52,374 nt of DNA from DAIDKA01 sp049792815 (GCA_049792815.1 JBARBG010000191.1:1-52374), one strand, 5' to 3'; positions 8,996-17,521 are shown, counted from the first letter of the stretch. Program-made: numbers and translations. The notes: generated from the letters alone by a model not told the origin.

Positions 8996-10215
8996 TGGGT
9001 GGCGAGCGGCTCAATCAGGCCTATATCTGCGACTACGTGCGGACCCCCTTCGGACGCTACGGCGGTGTCCTGTCCGCGGTGCGGACCGACGATCTCGCGG
9101 CGCAGCCGCTGCGCGACCTGCTGCAGCGTCATCCCCAGCTCGACTGGAGTTGCCTGGAGGACGTCTGCTTGGGTTGTGCCAATCAGGCGGGGGAGGACAA
9201 CCGCAATGTCGCCCGCATGGCGGTGCTGCTGGCGGGGCTGCCTGAGAGCGTGCCCGCGTCCACCGTCAACCGTCTGTGCGGCTCGAGCCTTGACGCCACG
9301 ATGACGGCCGCGCGCGGCATCCAGACCGGCGCCACGGAACTGGTCATCGCAGGGGGGGTAGAGAGCATGTCGCGTGCGCCCTTCGTGATGGCCAAGGCCG
9401 AGAGCGCCTTTGCCCGCAGCGCCCGGCTCGAGGACACCACCTTGGGCTGGCGCTTCATCAATCCGCGACTGGAGGCGCTCTTCGGCAGCGATTCCATGGC
9501 GCAGACGGCAGAGAACCTGGTCGTGGTTGGGGCCATCTCGCGTGCTGATCAGGATGCCTTCGCTTGGCGCAGCCAGCAGCGGTATGCGCGCGCCCTGGCA
9601 CGCGGGTTTTTCGCGCGCGAAATCAGTCCGTTCACCCTGACTGTGCCCCGCCATGCGCCGGTCGTCATTTCGAGCGATGAACATCCGCGGGCGGATACGA
9701 CGCTTGAAGGGCTGGCGCGGCTCAAGGGAATCGTGCGCCCGGACGGCTCGGTGACGGCGGGCAACTCCTCCGGTATCAACGATGGCGCGGCGGCGCTGTT
9801 GCTGGCCAGCGAAGCGGCGGCCAAGCGGCATGGACTGACACCGCGCGCCAGAGTCGTCGGCGGCGCGGTGGCGGGCGTGGCGCCGCGGGTCATGGGCCGG
9901 GGGCCCGCGCCTGCAACCCAGAAGCTCCTGGCGCAGACGGGCGTGAAGCTGTCACAGGTGGACGTGATCGAGCTCAATGAGGCCTTCGCCGCCCAGGCGC
10001 TTGCCGTATTACGCGAACTGGGTTTGCCGGATGACGCCGAACAGGTGAATCCGAACGGCGGCGCCATCGCGGTCGGTCATCCGCTGGGCGCCAGCGGCGT
10101 ACGACTGGTCATGACCGCACTGAATCAGCTGCAGAGCAGCGGCGGCCGCCTGGCGTTGTGCACCATGTGCATAGGGGTAGGGCAGGGAATCGCGCTGCTG
10201 CTCGAGCGCGTCTGA
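8995..10215 (+). CDS. pcaF: 3-oxoadipyl-CoA thiolase
   Basis: 406-aa class II thiolase that splits 3-oxoadipyl-CoA into succinyl-CoA and acetyl-CoA, the last step of the 3-oxoadipate pathway. The nucleophilic Cys95 lies in NRLCGSSLDA, the catalytic His362 in GHPLGASG and the second Cys392 in CTMCIGVGQG. NEAFAAQA is also present. The segment ESMSRAPFVM...LEDTTLGWRFINP is typical of PcaF/CatF rather than acetoacetyl-CoA thiolases. The start is the ATG overlapping the catJ stop; upstream extension in this frame runs back through catJ and is not real. It ends 22 nt from the convergent DUF6644 gene. Confidence 0.92.
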   Translation: MGGERLNQAYICDYVRTPFGRYGGVLSAVRTDDLAAQPLRDLLQRHPQLDWSCLEDVCLGCANQAGEDNRNVARMAVLLAGLPESVPASTVNRLCGSSLDATMTAARGIQTGATELVIAGGVESMSRAPFVMAKAESAFARSARLEDTTLGWRFINPRLEALFGSDSMAQTAENLVVVGAISRADQDAFAWRSQQRYARALARGFFAREISPFTLTVPRHAPVVISSDEHPRADTTLEGLARLKGIVRPDGSVTAGNSSGINDGAAALLLASEAAAKRHGLTPRARVVGGAVAGVAPRVMGRGPAPATQKLLAQTGVKLSQVDVIELNEAFAAQALAVLRELGLPDDAEQVNPNGGAIAVGHPLGASGVRLVMTALNQLQSSGGRLALCTMCIGVGQGIALLLERV

Positions 10216-10237
10216 AGCAGCGACAGGCCGCGAGCCG

Positions 10238-10753
10238 CTACGAACCGGCGACGGCCGATGCCGCGGTCGTCACATAGCCGATGGCGCGCCCCCCCAGACC
10301 CACGCCCAGCCACAGCAGCAGCGAGACCAGCGCGGTCAGGGCGCGCAAGGCGGCGCCGGTCTTTGGCGCATCGAGCACCCGGCGGTGCAGGGTCGCCGTG
10401 AACAGCAGGGCCAGCAGCAGGAATATCATCTTGAGCTGAAACGCCCAGTTGCCGTAGAGCTTCACCGCCTCGGTCGAGAAGAGCAGAAAACCGGACAACA
10501 ACATCACCCCAATGCAGCCACGCAGCCACGGCCGCAGCTCCCGGGCGAGCTCGCGGGTCGAAGCGTTGCCGAAGCGAACGCCCACCAGGCTCAGGTTGAT
10601 CATGACCAGGATGCCCCCCAACAATCCCAGCGCCAGCAGGTGGAACACTTCGACGAAGGGAAAGAGCCAGGCAGAGTCGCGGATGGTATGACCGAAGAAG
10701 GAGCCATTGCACCAGCGGCAGAAGGCGAGCGTCCAGATTGCGAGCTCATGCAT
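10238..10753 (-). CDS. DUF6644-like integral membrane protein (paralogue 2)
   Basis: 171-aa protein with four to five predicted membrane helices and no enzyme motif. It shares with the neighbouring gene an N-terminal signature I-R-[DE]-S-x-W-x-x-P-x-[IV]-E-x-[IF]-H-x-L and a C-terminal G-R-x-[IA] motif, so the two are tandem paralogues. One histidine (His38) sits at the start of the first main helix in both; a heme or quinone contact is conceivable but unproven. The gene lies 9 nt after its paralogue and is the last gene of the six-gene minus-strand operon. I believe this is the family called DUF6644, but I name it from memory of sequence style, so treat that label with care. Confidence 0.72.
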   Translation of the reverse strand: MHELAIWTLAFCRWCNGSFFGHTIRDSAWLFPFVEVFHLLALGLLGGILVMINLSLVGVRFGNASTRELARELRPWLRGCIGVMLLSGFLLFSTEAVKLYGNWAFQLKMIFLLLALLFTATLHRRVLDAPKTGAALRALTALVSLLLWLGVGLGGRAIGYVTTAASAVAGS

Positions 10754-10762
10754 GGCCTGTCT

Positions 10763-11263
10763 CTACGGCGGGGGCAGAACGTAGGCGATGCCGCGCCCGC
10801 AGGCCACCACTGAAATCCACAGCACCAGCGACAGTGCGCCGGTGACCTTGGCGCCCGTCGGTGTCACCGCCAGGCTGTCCCACTGCACCAGGCGCCGTCC
10901 CAGAGTGAGATTGAAGACCACGACATTCAGCGCGGCCGCCAGCAGCATGATCATCTTCAGTTTGAAGAAGATGGTGCCGTAGAACAGCACCGGGTCACCG
11001 GCAAAGAGCGAAATCCCGGTCAGCAGCATGATGGCGAAGGCGCCGAACAGCCACGGGTTCAGTTGCCGGAACACCAGGGACACCGGTGTTCGCCGCAACA
11101 CCAGGTCGAGCAGCCGCAGGTCCAGCAGAATCACGAATCCCAGAAAGACCGTGAGCGTCAGTACGTGAATGGTCTCGATGATGGGCTCGGCCCAGGTCGA
11201 TTCGCGGATCAGCGTTCCAAAAGATGTGTCGTGCAGCCAGACCAAGGCACTGTCGAGAATCAT
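10763..11263 (-). CDS. DUF6644-like integral membrane protein (paralogue 1)
   Basis: About 166-aa membrane protein with four predicted helices (the first around ETIHVLTLTVFLGFVILLDL, the last around GALSLVLWISVVACGRG). It carries the same I-R-E-S-x-W and E-x-I-H-x-L signature as the next gene, with His35 (counted from the TTG) at the top of helix one. Two starts are possible, TTG at 11269 or ATG at 11263; neither has a strong ribosome-binding site, and I list the ATG. It follows the secreted 273-aa protein by about 25 nt. Two different paralogues side by side suggest a heterodimer. Function unknown. Confidence 0.7.
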   Translation of the reverse strand: MILDSALVWLHDTSFGTLIRESTWAEPIIETIHVLTLTVFLGFVILLDLRLLDLVLRRTPVSLVFRQLNPWLFGAFAIMLLTGISLFAGDPVLFYGTIFFKLKMIMLLAAALNVVVFNLTLGRRLVQWDSLAVTPTGAKVTGALSLVLWISVVACGRGIAYVLPPP

Positions 11264-11294
11264 CCGCAAGCCCGCCGGTGGTTGCCGGGCGCGC

Positions 11295-12116
11295 TTATTT
11301 CGCCTGGCACGGTGACGGGTTCCATTTCGACGCGTCGGTCTTCTTGAACTGCGAGCTGGTGATGAAGGGTTGGTCCAGGAACTCAGGGTCGCTGACGATG
11401 CTGGTCACCACCAGCCAGGTATCGCCATTGGGTTCGTGGAAACTGTCAAAGTACTCCTCGACGGCCGTATTGGCCCCGTAGGGCACGCCATTCTTGCGCA
11501 GGTAGCCGGGGCGAACCTGCGTGGTCACAACCTTCAGATAGCCGTCCTCGGTCGGCGCCCGGGCTGCGTTGGCAAGGCCTGCGGTGGTTGGCAGGCCGGC
11601 GGTGACACCGCCAAAGCCGCCGCGCGCCCTCATGCCTTCCCAACCCGCCGCCGAGTAGCCCTGCCAGGTCGGAGTCACGTCATGGGGCGCGTTACCGTTG
11701 AAATGCAGCAGCCGCGTCTGCTCGCCCGCGTCGGTGTCGACCTTCAGGGTGCTGCCGTCCTGCCAGGCGATGTGCAGGCGTGTCGGCAAACGCATGATGG
11801 CCGCGGCGCCGTATGCGCGGCACTCCTCGCCATTCACCTGGTCACGGGCGGGATCCCATTTCTGCATCAGCGCACGCCCGGCGCCGTTGAGTGCGATGCC
11901 GGTGAAATCACCCTTGTCGGGAGTCATCATCCGGTAGCGCCAGTCCTCGGTGACCACGGCCACCCAATAGCCGGTGAGGTCGACCGGGGCGCGGCTGCGC
12001 GCATCGGGCGGCGGCCCACCGCGGCCGACCTGGGCCTGGGTCGTGCCGGCGCTCAGCAGGCCCGCGAGCAGCCCCAGAAGGGCCGTGGCCCATTGTCCTC
12101 GTACTTGGCCGCTCAC
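11295..12116 (-). CDS. Exported protein, divergent member of the WEGDTL-type secreted family
   Basis: 273-aa protein with an N-terminal signal peptide ending near TTQAQ (about residue 29). The mature part starts with VDLTGYWVAVVTEDWRYRM. It has only a degenerate W-E-G (AAGWEGMRARGG) but keeps the rest of the pattern seen in the genes at 13497 and 19547: YLRKNGVPYG, then a stretch ending in SDPEFLDQPFI. This R-x-NG-x-P ... DP-x-x-L-x-x-PF core appears in all three. Cys100 (in GEECRAYG) and a C-terminal Cys could pair. Its ATG overlaps the DUF6152 stop by 4 nt. No catalytic motif is visible and I do not assign a function. Confidence 0.72.
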   Translation of the reverse strand: MSGQVRGQWATALLGLLAGLLSAGTTQAQVGRGGPPPDARSRAPVDLTGYWVAVVTEDWRYRMMTPDKGDFTGIALNGAGRALMQKWDPARDQVNGEECRAYGAAAIMRLPTRLHIAWQDGSTLKVDTDAGEQTRLLHFNGNAPHDVTPTWQGYSAAGWEGMRARGGFGGVTAGLPTTAGLANAARAPTEDGYLKVVTTQVRPGYLRKNGVPYGANTAVEEYFDSFHEPNGDTWLVVTSIVSDPEFLDQPFITSSQFKKTDASKWNPSPCQAK

Positions 12117-12496
12117 ATGATCACCCCTTCCCAGGTCCAGTTATCCGAGGTGCGTACGATCTTGTGCAGGCGGATCCGACGTTCGTTCGGATCGCGCCCG
12201 GGATTGCCGCTGACGATGACATGGTCACCGGGCTTGAGCGTGTCGCGGGTCACGTGCTGCTGAATCAGCTGCGCACCGCCGCCCCATTCGATGGACCACA
12301 GCTGCGGCTCGCCCTTGTCGTCCTTGGCCATGACTTTGACGAAGGAATGCGGATTGCGATACATGAACTGAGTCAGCGTTCCTTCGATGGTGATTTCCTT
12401 GTCGACGAAGTACGTCGCGGCAAAGGAATGATGAGCGTGCACTGTGGTGCACGACAGAGCGGCGAAGGCGAGCAGTGCCAGGCTACTGCGACTCAT
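12113..12496 (-). CDS. DUF6152 family exported protein
   Basis: 127-aa exported protein. The signal peptide ends at TVHA, leaving HHSFAATYFVDKEITIEG at the new N-terminus; a His-His just after the cleavage site is typical of DUF6152. The family pattern continues with GTLTQFMYRNPHSFVKV (the NPH motif), WSIEWGGG and a GDHVIVSG segment. It looks like a small beta-barrel of OB type. An N-terminal HH pair could bind a metal, which is inference. It overlaps both neighbours by 4 nt (ATGA), so it is tightly coupled to the MBL hydrolase upstream and the secreted protein downstream. A second DUF6152 gene lies at 19127. Confidence 0.85.
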   Translation of the reverse strand: MSRSSLALLAFAALSCTTVHAHHSFAATYFVDKEITIEGTLTQFMYRNPHSFVKVMAKDDKGEPQLWSIEWGGGAQLIQQHVTRDTLKPGDHVIVSGNPGRDPNERRIRLHKIVRTSDNWTWEGVIM

Positions 12497-13500
12497 CTCT
12501 TACTCCCCAAGCCGCTTAGGCTCTTGTAGACGGCGGTCACGAACTTGTCAGTGGTCCAGAATCCGGTGGTTGAGCCGTACCGCGGGTCGTAGTCGCGGGT
12601 CGGTTGCGCGGCCCTGACCTGCTCCAGGGTCATGCCCTTGTTGATCATGTCCTGGATGCGGTCGCGGATGATGATGACCATCTCCTGGTAAAACACCACG
12701 TCGGCGACATCGCACAGACGTCCATGGCCCGGGATGATCAGGGTGCCGCCTTCCTGCTCGTCGGCCGGAATCGCCAGCTCCACGACGCGATTCAGCCCGG
12801 CAATCACGCCTTGGATGTTTCCGCCGCGCTCCAGGTCGACAATCGGATAGCCGTTGGTGACGAAGATGTCGCCGGTGCTGATCACATCCGAACGGCGGAA
12901 AAAGACCATGGTGTCGCCATCGGTATGCGCCGCCGGTTCGTGTATCAGTTGCACGCCCTCACCGTTGAAGAAGATCTTGCGCTCGGGGGTGGTGTAGGTA
13001 TCGGTGGGCCATGCGCCTTGCGGTGCCGCCGCGGTCCCGGCGGGTGGCGTGCTCATGCGGTCGAGAACGGTCTGGAACGCGATGATGGTGGCCTGGTTCG
13101 AGGCGCTGCTGCCGATATCCCCCACCACATTGCCCCCGGCGATGGTCGCGCCGGCCTTGGCCAGCGCCTCGTTGCCGCCGACATGGTCGGCATGCACATG
13201 GGTGTTGATGATGTAGCGGATGGGTTTGTCGGACAGGGTGCGCACGGCGGCCAGTACCTTGTCGCTCATGGGCGCAAGCCCGGTATCCACCAGCAGCACC
13301 CCGTCGCTGCCGGTCTGGACGGTGATGTTTCCGCCGGCACCGACCAGCATGGATATATTCCCCTGGACCGGCAGGATGTGCACCTCGGCGGGAGGCGTGG
13401 CGATGGGACCGGCAGGCGGCGCGTTCGCTGCCCGGGCCAGGGGCAGGGCGGCCACCATCCCCGCCAGCACCGGCAGCCACCTGGCGCAGCGGCGCATCAT
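12493..13500 (-). CDS. Exported MBL-fold metallohydrolase
   Basis: 335-aa metallo-beta-lactamase-fold hydrolase with a signal peptide (about residues 1-25, ending LARAANA), so periplasmic. The dinuclear metal site is NTHVHADHVGGN, with His101, His103, Asp105 and His106. Later ligands are likely His in HEPAAHTDGD and in IPGHGRLCD. A glycine-rich GNISMLVGAGGN precedes the first strand, as in the quinoprotein-associated and SoxH-like hydrolases. The substrate is unknown. It overlaps both neighbours by 4 nt within the six-gene operon. A second exported MBL protein in this window (29303) is quite different and carries EF-hand loops. Confidence 0.86.
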   Translation of the reverse strand: MMRRCARWLPVLAGMVAALPLARAANAPPAGPIATPPAEVHILPVQGNISMLVGAGGNITVQTGSDGVLLVDTGLAPMSDKVLAAVRTLSDKPIRYIINTHVHADHVGGNEALAKAGATIAGGNVVGDIGSSASNQATIIAFQTVLDRMSTPPAGTAAAPQGAWPTDTYTTPERKIFFNGEGVQLIHEPAAHTDGDTMVFFRRSDVISTGDIFVTNGYPIVDLERGGNIQGVIAGLNRVVELAIPADEQEGGTLIIPGHGRLCDVADVVFYQEMVIIIRDRIQDMINKGMTLEQVRAAQPTRDYDPRYGSTTGFWTTDKFVTAVYKSLSGLGSKR

Positions 13501-14393
13501 GGCGTCGCCGCCTTTTTCGGCGGCCGTGGCAGCACCGGCATGGACTTCATTTTCAGCATGTATTCCGGGTACATGGTTTCCGCGCCGCCCCGCGTGGCCT
13601 GCGGCGGGATGCCGTAATTGGCCGGGAATTCGTTGAGGAAGGTATTGGTGCCCGGAAGGTGGTGGGGGATGACGCCCGGTGGCCGGTCGACTTCATCCAC
13701 CGGTTCGCAGGGCCAGGGGGCCATCTGCTGTTGGGGTGCGTAGGTGAAATCCGTGGTGCGAATAAAGGGTTCGGTCAGGTATACGGGGTCGTAGGTCAGC
13801 ACCGCGACGGTAAGATAGTTGCCGTGGCGCATGAGGTGCGCACGGGAGGTCGCCAGGTCGCTGCGCGGGATCCCGTTGCGCCGAATCCAGTTCTCCTTCA
13901 GGTGCGTGGTGGTGATGACGAGCGTGTCGCCGTCCCATTCCCCGGTGGAAAACCCCTGCCAGGTGTGGCGCGCATAGTCCGGGGGACGCGGCCTCCCATC
14001 CATCCAGATGGTCTGCTCGGCACCGTAGGCAGACAGGTGGGTGTGGTAGGCGATGACCTTCTGGGTTGCCCGGTCGACTTCTTTCCAGATGCTCAAGTTC
14101 GAGGGCCCGCGCCAGCCGTAATCGGCTCCATGAGCCCGGCACTGGTTTTCCTGAAGCTCGATGAGCGCAGCGTCCCAGCTGTCGCCGCGCAGCCGTGCCG
14201 CGTCGTTGATGGGCAGGCCGAGATAGTCGCCGATTTCCGGGCCTGGTATGCGCTCGAAGCGATCTTCATCGAAGCGCGGGCCCCACTCTCCCGAAGGATC
14301 CATCTGGGCCCGTGCTGCGCAGCTGAGCGTCAGGCCCAGCAGCAGCGCGATCGCGGTCGCCGATGCAGTTCGCCTGCCGTAAATGCCGGGCAT
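13497..14393 (-). CDS. Exported protein of the WEGDTL-type secreted family
   Basis: 298-aa exported protein and first gene of the six-gene operon. The signal peptide runs to about residue 29 (CAARA-Q). The central block reads GFSTGEWDGDTLVITTTHL, then WIRRNGIPRS, then LTVAVLTYDPVYLTEPFI. The same layout occurs in the gene at 19547 (GHWEGDTLVV) and, more degraded, at 11295. From memory, this pattern (W-E-G-D-T-L-V followed by an aromatic stretch and D-P...P-[FW]) is common among uncharacterised secreted proteins of Acidobacteria and some Gammaproteobacteria. The C-terminal third (PGVIPHHLPGTNTFLNEFP onward) is proline-rich. No enzyme motif is seen. Confidence 0.75.
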   Translation of the reverse strand: MPGIYGRRTASATAIALLLGLTLSCAARAQMDPSGEWGPRFDEDRFERIPGPEIGDYLGLPINDAARLRGDSWDAALIELQENQCRAHGADYGWRGPSNLSIWKEVDRATQKVIAYHTHLSAYGAEQTIWMDGRPRPPDYARHTWQGFSTGEWDGDTLVITTTHLKENWIRRNGIPRSDLATSRAHLMRHGNYLTVAVLTYDPVYLTEPFIRTTDFTYAPQQQMAPWPCEPVDEVDRPPGVIPHHLPGTNTFLNEFPANYGIPPQATRGGAETMYPEYMLKMKSMPVLPRPPKKAATP

Positions 14394-14443
14394 GGATTCT
14401 CCCTATTCGTTGCGGTGCACGATGCGGCCTGCGCTGCGTGCCC

Positions 14444-14462
14444 GTTATTACCACAGAATAAC
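14444..14462. repeat. Short inverted repeat in the divergent region 14394-14617
   Basis: GTTATT, 7 nt, AATAAC. It lies about 50 nt upstream of the operon start at 14393 and 156 nt upstream of the esterase, so it could be an operator for either side. Short AT-rich repeats arise by chance; nothing else in this 224-nt gap stands out. Confidence 0.3.
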
Positions 14463-14617
14463 CTGACTGCGCGTCGGGCGTGATAGTCCGTTGTGATCTC
14501 AACGCGATGCAAATGGCGCCGATTGCACTACACTGCGCCTCAGAACAAGCACCGGCGCGCTGTGCCCGTGAGGCTTTGTTCCCATTCGATACAGTGGCTT
14601 TAACAGCGGGGTATTGT

Positions 14618-16234
14618 ATGACTGACCGGCGCAGTTTCATGGGGTATACGGTGGCTGCGAGCACGCTTGCACCCCGGATTTCCGCCGTCCTGGCGGCCGA
14701 TGCACCTGCGGCGGCGCCGACAGTGGCGACGACCGCCGGGAAAATACGTGGCGTCAGCGACTCGGGGGTGTACGCCTTCAAGGGCGTCCCCTATGCCGCC
14801 AGCACCGCCGGCGCGGGCCGCTTCCAGCCGCCGGCCAAGCCGAAACCTTGGACCGGCGTGCGCGACGCCAGCGAGCTGGGCCACCGCTCACCGCAGCTGC
14901 TGTCACTGTTTCACGGCGTCGTGCCGCACGAAGTCGAAGTCATGGACCGCGACGAGACGATGGGTGAGGACTGCCTGGTCCTGAATGTGTGGACGCCCAC
15001 CCTCGAGCGCGGACGCAAGCTTCCGGTCATGGTCTGGCTGCACGGCGGCGGGTTCACCAGCGGCTCGGGCGGCTTTATATGCTATGACGGACTGCATTTG
15101 GCCAAGAATCACGATGTCGTGGTCGTGACCGTGAATCACCGCCTGACGGCGCTGGGCTATCTGTATCTGGCCGGCCTGGGCTCCGAGCGCTTCGCCAACA
15201 GCAGCAATGTCGGCAACCTGGACATCATCGCGGCGCTGGAGTGGGCGCGGGCCAATATCGCGAGTTTCGGGGGCGACCCCGGCAATGTGACCATCTTTGG
15301 CCAGTCTGGTGGCGGCGCCAAGGTGAGTTCGCTGATGGCCATGCCGGCCGCGCATGGACTGTTCCAGCGCGCAATCGTGCAAAGTGGCGCGTCCGTGAAG
15401 GGGATTTCGCGCGACGCCGCGAGCGCCAATGCCGAGCGCTACCTCGCCCGCTTGAACCTAAAGCCAGATCAGGTCGAGCAGTTGCTGACGCTCCCCTTGG
15501 ACCAGTTGCTCAAGGCCAGCAACGAGGGTAGTGGGCCGCCGATCAACTGGGGTCCGGTGGTCGATGGACGGACCTTGCCGGCCGATCCGTTCGATCCGGT
15601 GGCCACCGCGGTGTCCGCGAATGTGCCGCTGCTGATCGGGACGGTAGAGACCGAGGTGACGTTCTTCCCGGGCCAGATGCTGGAGCCCATGGACGATGCG
15701 ACCTTTCACGGCAAGGTGAAGCAGCTGCTGCGCACCGCCAACGATGCCGATGTGGATAAAGTGATCGCGGCCTACCGCAAGGGGCGGCCCGATCGGGCCA
15801 ATACGGATCTGTATCTCATCATGGCCTCGGACGGCGGCTTCCGCGCCGGCATCCTCCTGGAAGCCGAGCGCAAGGCGGAGCAGACCCAGAGCCCAGTGTA
15901 CGCGTACTACTTCACCTGGCGCTCCCCGGTACGCGACGGCAAGCTGCGCACCTTTCACACGCTGGAAATTCCGTTCGTGTTCGACAACGTGGATGAGTGC
16001 CAGTCCATGACCGGCTCGGGCGCCGACCGCTTGCCGCTCGCGGACAAGATGAGCAAGTCATGGGCGGCCTTCGCGCGCACCGGCAATCCCGATCACGCGG
16101 GGCTGCCGGACCGGTGGGTGCCGTACGATAACGTCCGTCGTGCAACCATGATCTTCAACGACAAGTGCGAGCTGCTCAACGACCCTTATGGCAGTGAGCA
16201 GCGCCTGCTGCGCTCGCTGATGGGACGGGCCTGA
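14618..16234 (+). CDS. Tat-exported type B carboxylesterase (paralogue 1)
   Basis: 538-aa alpha/beta-hydrolase of the type B carboxylesterase family. The N-terminus MTDRRSFMGYTVAAS is a twin-arginine signal, so it is exported folded. The family order is clear: FKGVPYAAS, GEDCLVLNVWTP (about 116), oxyanion-hole HGGG (142-145) and nucleophile Ser230 in FGQSGGGAK. The likely acid is the Glu in GTVETEV and the likely base the His in FHTLEIPF. The elbow is GQSGG rather than the more common GESAG; the esterase at 49595 has the same form. I start at ATG 14618 because upstream codons lack family sequence and the Tat motif begins here. It is divergent from the DUF6152 operon. Ester substrate unknown. 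Confidence 0.88.
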   Translation: MTDRRSFMGYTVAASTLAPRISAVLAADAPAAAPTVATTAGKIRGVSDSGVYAFKGVPYAASTAGAGRFQPPAKPKPWTGVRDASELGHRSPQLLSLFHGVVPHEVEVMDRDETMGEDCLVLNVWTPTLERGRKLPVMVWLHGGGFTSGSGGFICYDGLHLAKNHDVVVVTVNHRLTALGYLYLAGLGSERFANSSNVGNLDIIAALEWARANIASFGGDPGNVTIFGQSGGGAKVSSLMAMPAAHGLFQRAIVQSGASVKGISRDAASANAERYLARLNLKPDQVEQLLTLPLDQLLKASNEGSGPPINWGPVVDGRTLPADPFDPVATAVSANVPLLIGTVETEVTFFPGQMLEPMDDATFHGKVKQLLRTANDADVDKVIAAYRKGRPDRANTDLYLIMASDGGFRAGILLEAERKAEQTQSPVYAYYFTWRSPVRDGKLRTFHTLEIPFVFDNVDECQSMTGSGADRLPLADKMSKSWAAFARTGNPDHAGLPDRWVPYDNVRRATMIFNDKCELLNDPYGSEQRLLRSLMGRA

Positions 16235-16255
16235 CATTCGGCCCGCCGTCAGCCA

Positions 16256-17521
16256 CTAGCTGATGGTGGGCGCTCGATCCAGCGCGGAAACGTGTTCCGC
16301 AGGCGCATTGCGAGTGAGTCGCGGCGCGGTTTCACGCAGGAACAGCGACAGCAGCAGTCCGACCAGCTGGCCGCCGAGAGCAAAATACAGCGTGTATTGC
16401 AGGCCATGATTCTGCGCGATACCACCAGCGATGTGTGGCGCGACACCTCCGCCGAAGATCTCACCCGCACCAATGACCAGGCCCGCTGCAGTGGCCACCA
16501 ACCCCGCGGGGGCCGCTTCGGCCGGAATGGGTCCTGCGAGGATGGCCAGTGCGCCGAAGTTGAACATCGATGCCACGAACAACAGCCCGAACAGCGTCAC
16601 GGGATTTGCGCCTGCGTGGATGAACAGCCACAAGAACACCGATGCAATGATGAAGGAAAGCACGGTGGCTACACGGCGACCGATGAAGTCCGAGACTGTC
16701 AGCAGGCCGAATTGGCCCAGTGCGCCGCCGAAGCCAATGGCGGAAGTGACAAAGCCCATCTGGGTGCTCGGCACTTTGACGAAGTCGGTCAGGTAGTTGG
16801 GCACCATGGCCGAGAGCACGAAGATGCCAGTCATCGCACACAACAGGGTAGCCATGGCCAGGAGAATGTTGCGGTGCTTGAACAGGCTCCAGAAGGGGGC
16901 GCGCCCGATGACGGTCGTGCCACGCTGCGCGGCAAGCGCCGCCGGCTCGCGGACCACGAACCACAAAATGATCGCGACAACCAGGCCGGGCGCGCCAACG
17001 ATCCAGAACACATGGCGCCAGGTGGTGATTACCAGAAGTTGGGTTGCCAGGATCGGACCGAAGCCGCTGCCGAAAAGCGAAACCGTGCACTGGAAGATGC
17101 CGTTGTTCATGCCACGGCGCTTGGGATGGGAGGCCTCAACCGCGACCGCGACACCGGTGGAGGCGACCGGCCCTTCGAATACGCCCATGACGACGCGGAT
17201 CAGAAGCAGGCTTACCAGACCGGTAGCCATGCCGCTGAGCGCGGACAGCACCGAGAAGATGATCACCGAAGGTACCAATACGCTGCGGCGGCCCAGATGA
17301 TCCGACAACAGTCCCGTCAGGAAGGCTGAGGCGCCCCACGCAATGGCCAGCGCTCCGACCAGGTTGCCGAGATCCTGATAGTTGAGGTTCAGGTCCTTCA
17401 TCATCGGCCCAAACAGGTACGGCAGGATGAAGCGGTCGATGCCAACGAGGCCGAAGGCCAGGCTCAGGACCAGCATGACCTTCCATTCGTAGGACTTATC
17501 CCAGGGCTTCTCGGTAGACAT
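16256..17521 (-). CDS. MFS transporter (aromatic/organic acid type)
   Basis: 421-aa permease with 12 predicted membrane helices. The MFS loop motif is SDHLGRRSVLVPS (after helix 2), and LIRVVMGVFEGPVASTGVAV resembles the helix 4-5 region of anion:cation symporters such as those for aromatic acids and sugar acids. The start at 17521 has an excellent ribosome-binding site (GAGGGGGAAGC). Its stop is 21 nt from the convergent esterase stop. Between them a TCAGC/GCTGA repeat could form a weak hairpin but has no T-tract. Co-location with the esterase and the hydroquinone genes makes import of an aromatic acid or an ester product plausible; specificity cannot be read from sequence. Confidence 0.88.
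   Translation of the reverse strand: MSTEKPWDKSYEWKVMLVLSLAFGLVGIDRFILPYLFGPMMKDLNLNYQDLGNLVGALAIAWGASAFLTGLLSDHLGRRSVLVPSVIIFSVLSALSGMATGLVSLLLIRVVMGVFEGPVASTGVAVAVEASHPKRRGMNNGIFQCTVSLFGSGFGPILATQLLVITTWRHVFWIVGAPGLVVAIILWFVVREPAALAAQRGTTVIGRAPFWSLFKHRNILLAMATLLCAMTGIFVLSAMVPNYLTDFVKVPSTQMGFVTSAIGFGGALGQFGLLTVSDFIGRRVATVLSFIIASVFLWLFIHAGANPVTLFGLLFVASMFNFGALAILAGPIPAEAAPAGLVATAAGLVIGAGEIFGGGVAPHIAGGIAQNHGLQYTLYFALGGQLVGLLLSLFLRETAPRLTRNAPAEHVSALDRAPTIS

Noticed and set aside
11075..11095. ACCGGTGT-containing site inside the DUF6644 gene, considered as a further pectin operator
   Set aside because: It lacks the GTGTCA half shared by all five operators and lies within coding sequence.
12604..13617. 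337-codon plus-strand frame over the MBL gene
   Set aside because: Shadow of the coupled minus-strand operon; the His- and Asp-rich residue pattern comes from reverse-complemented codons.
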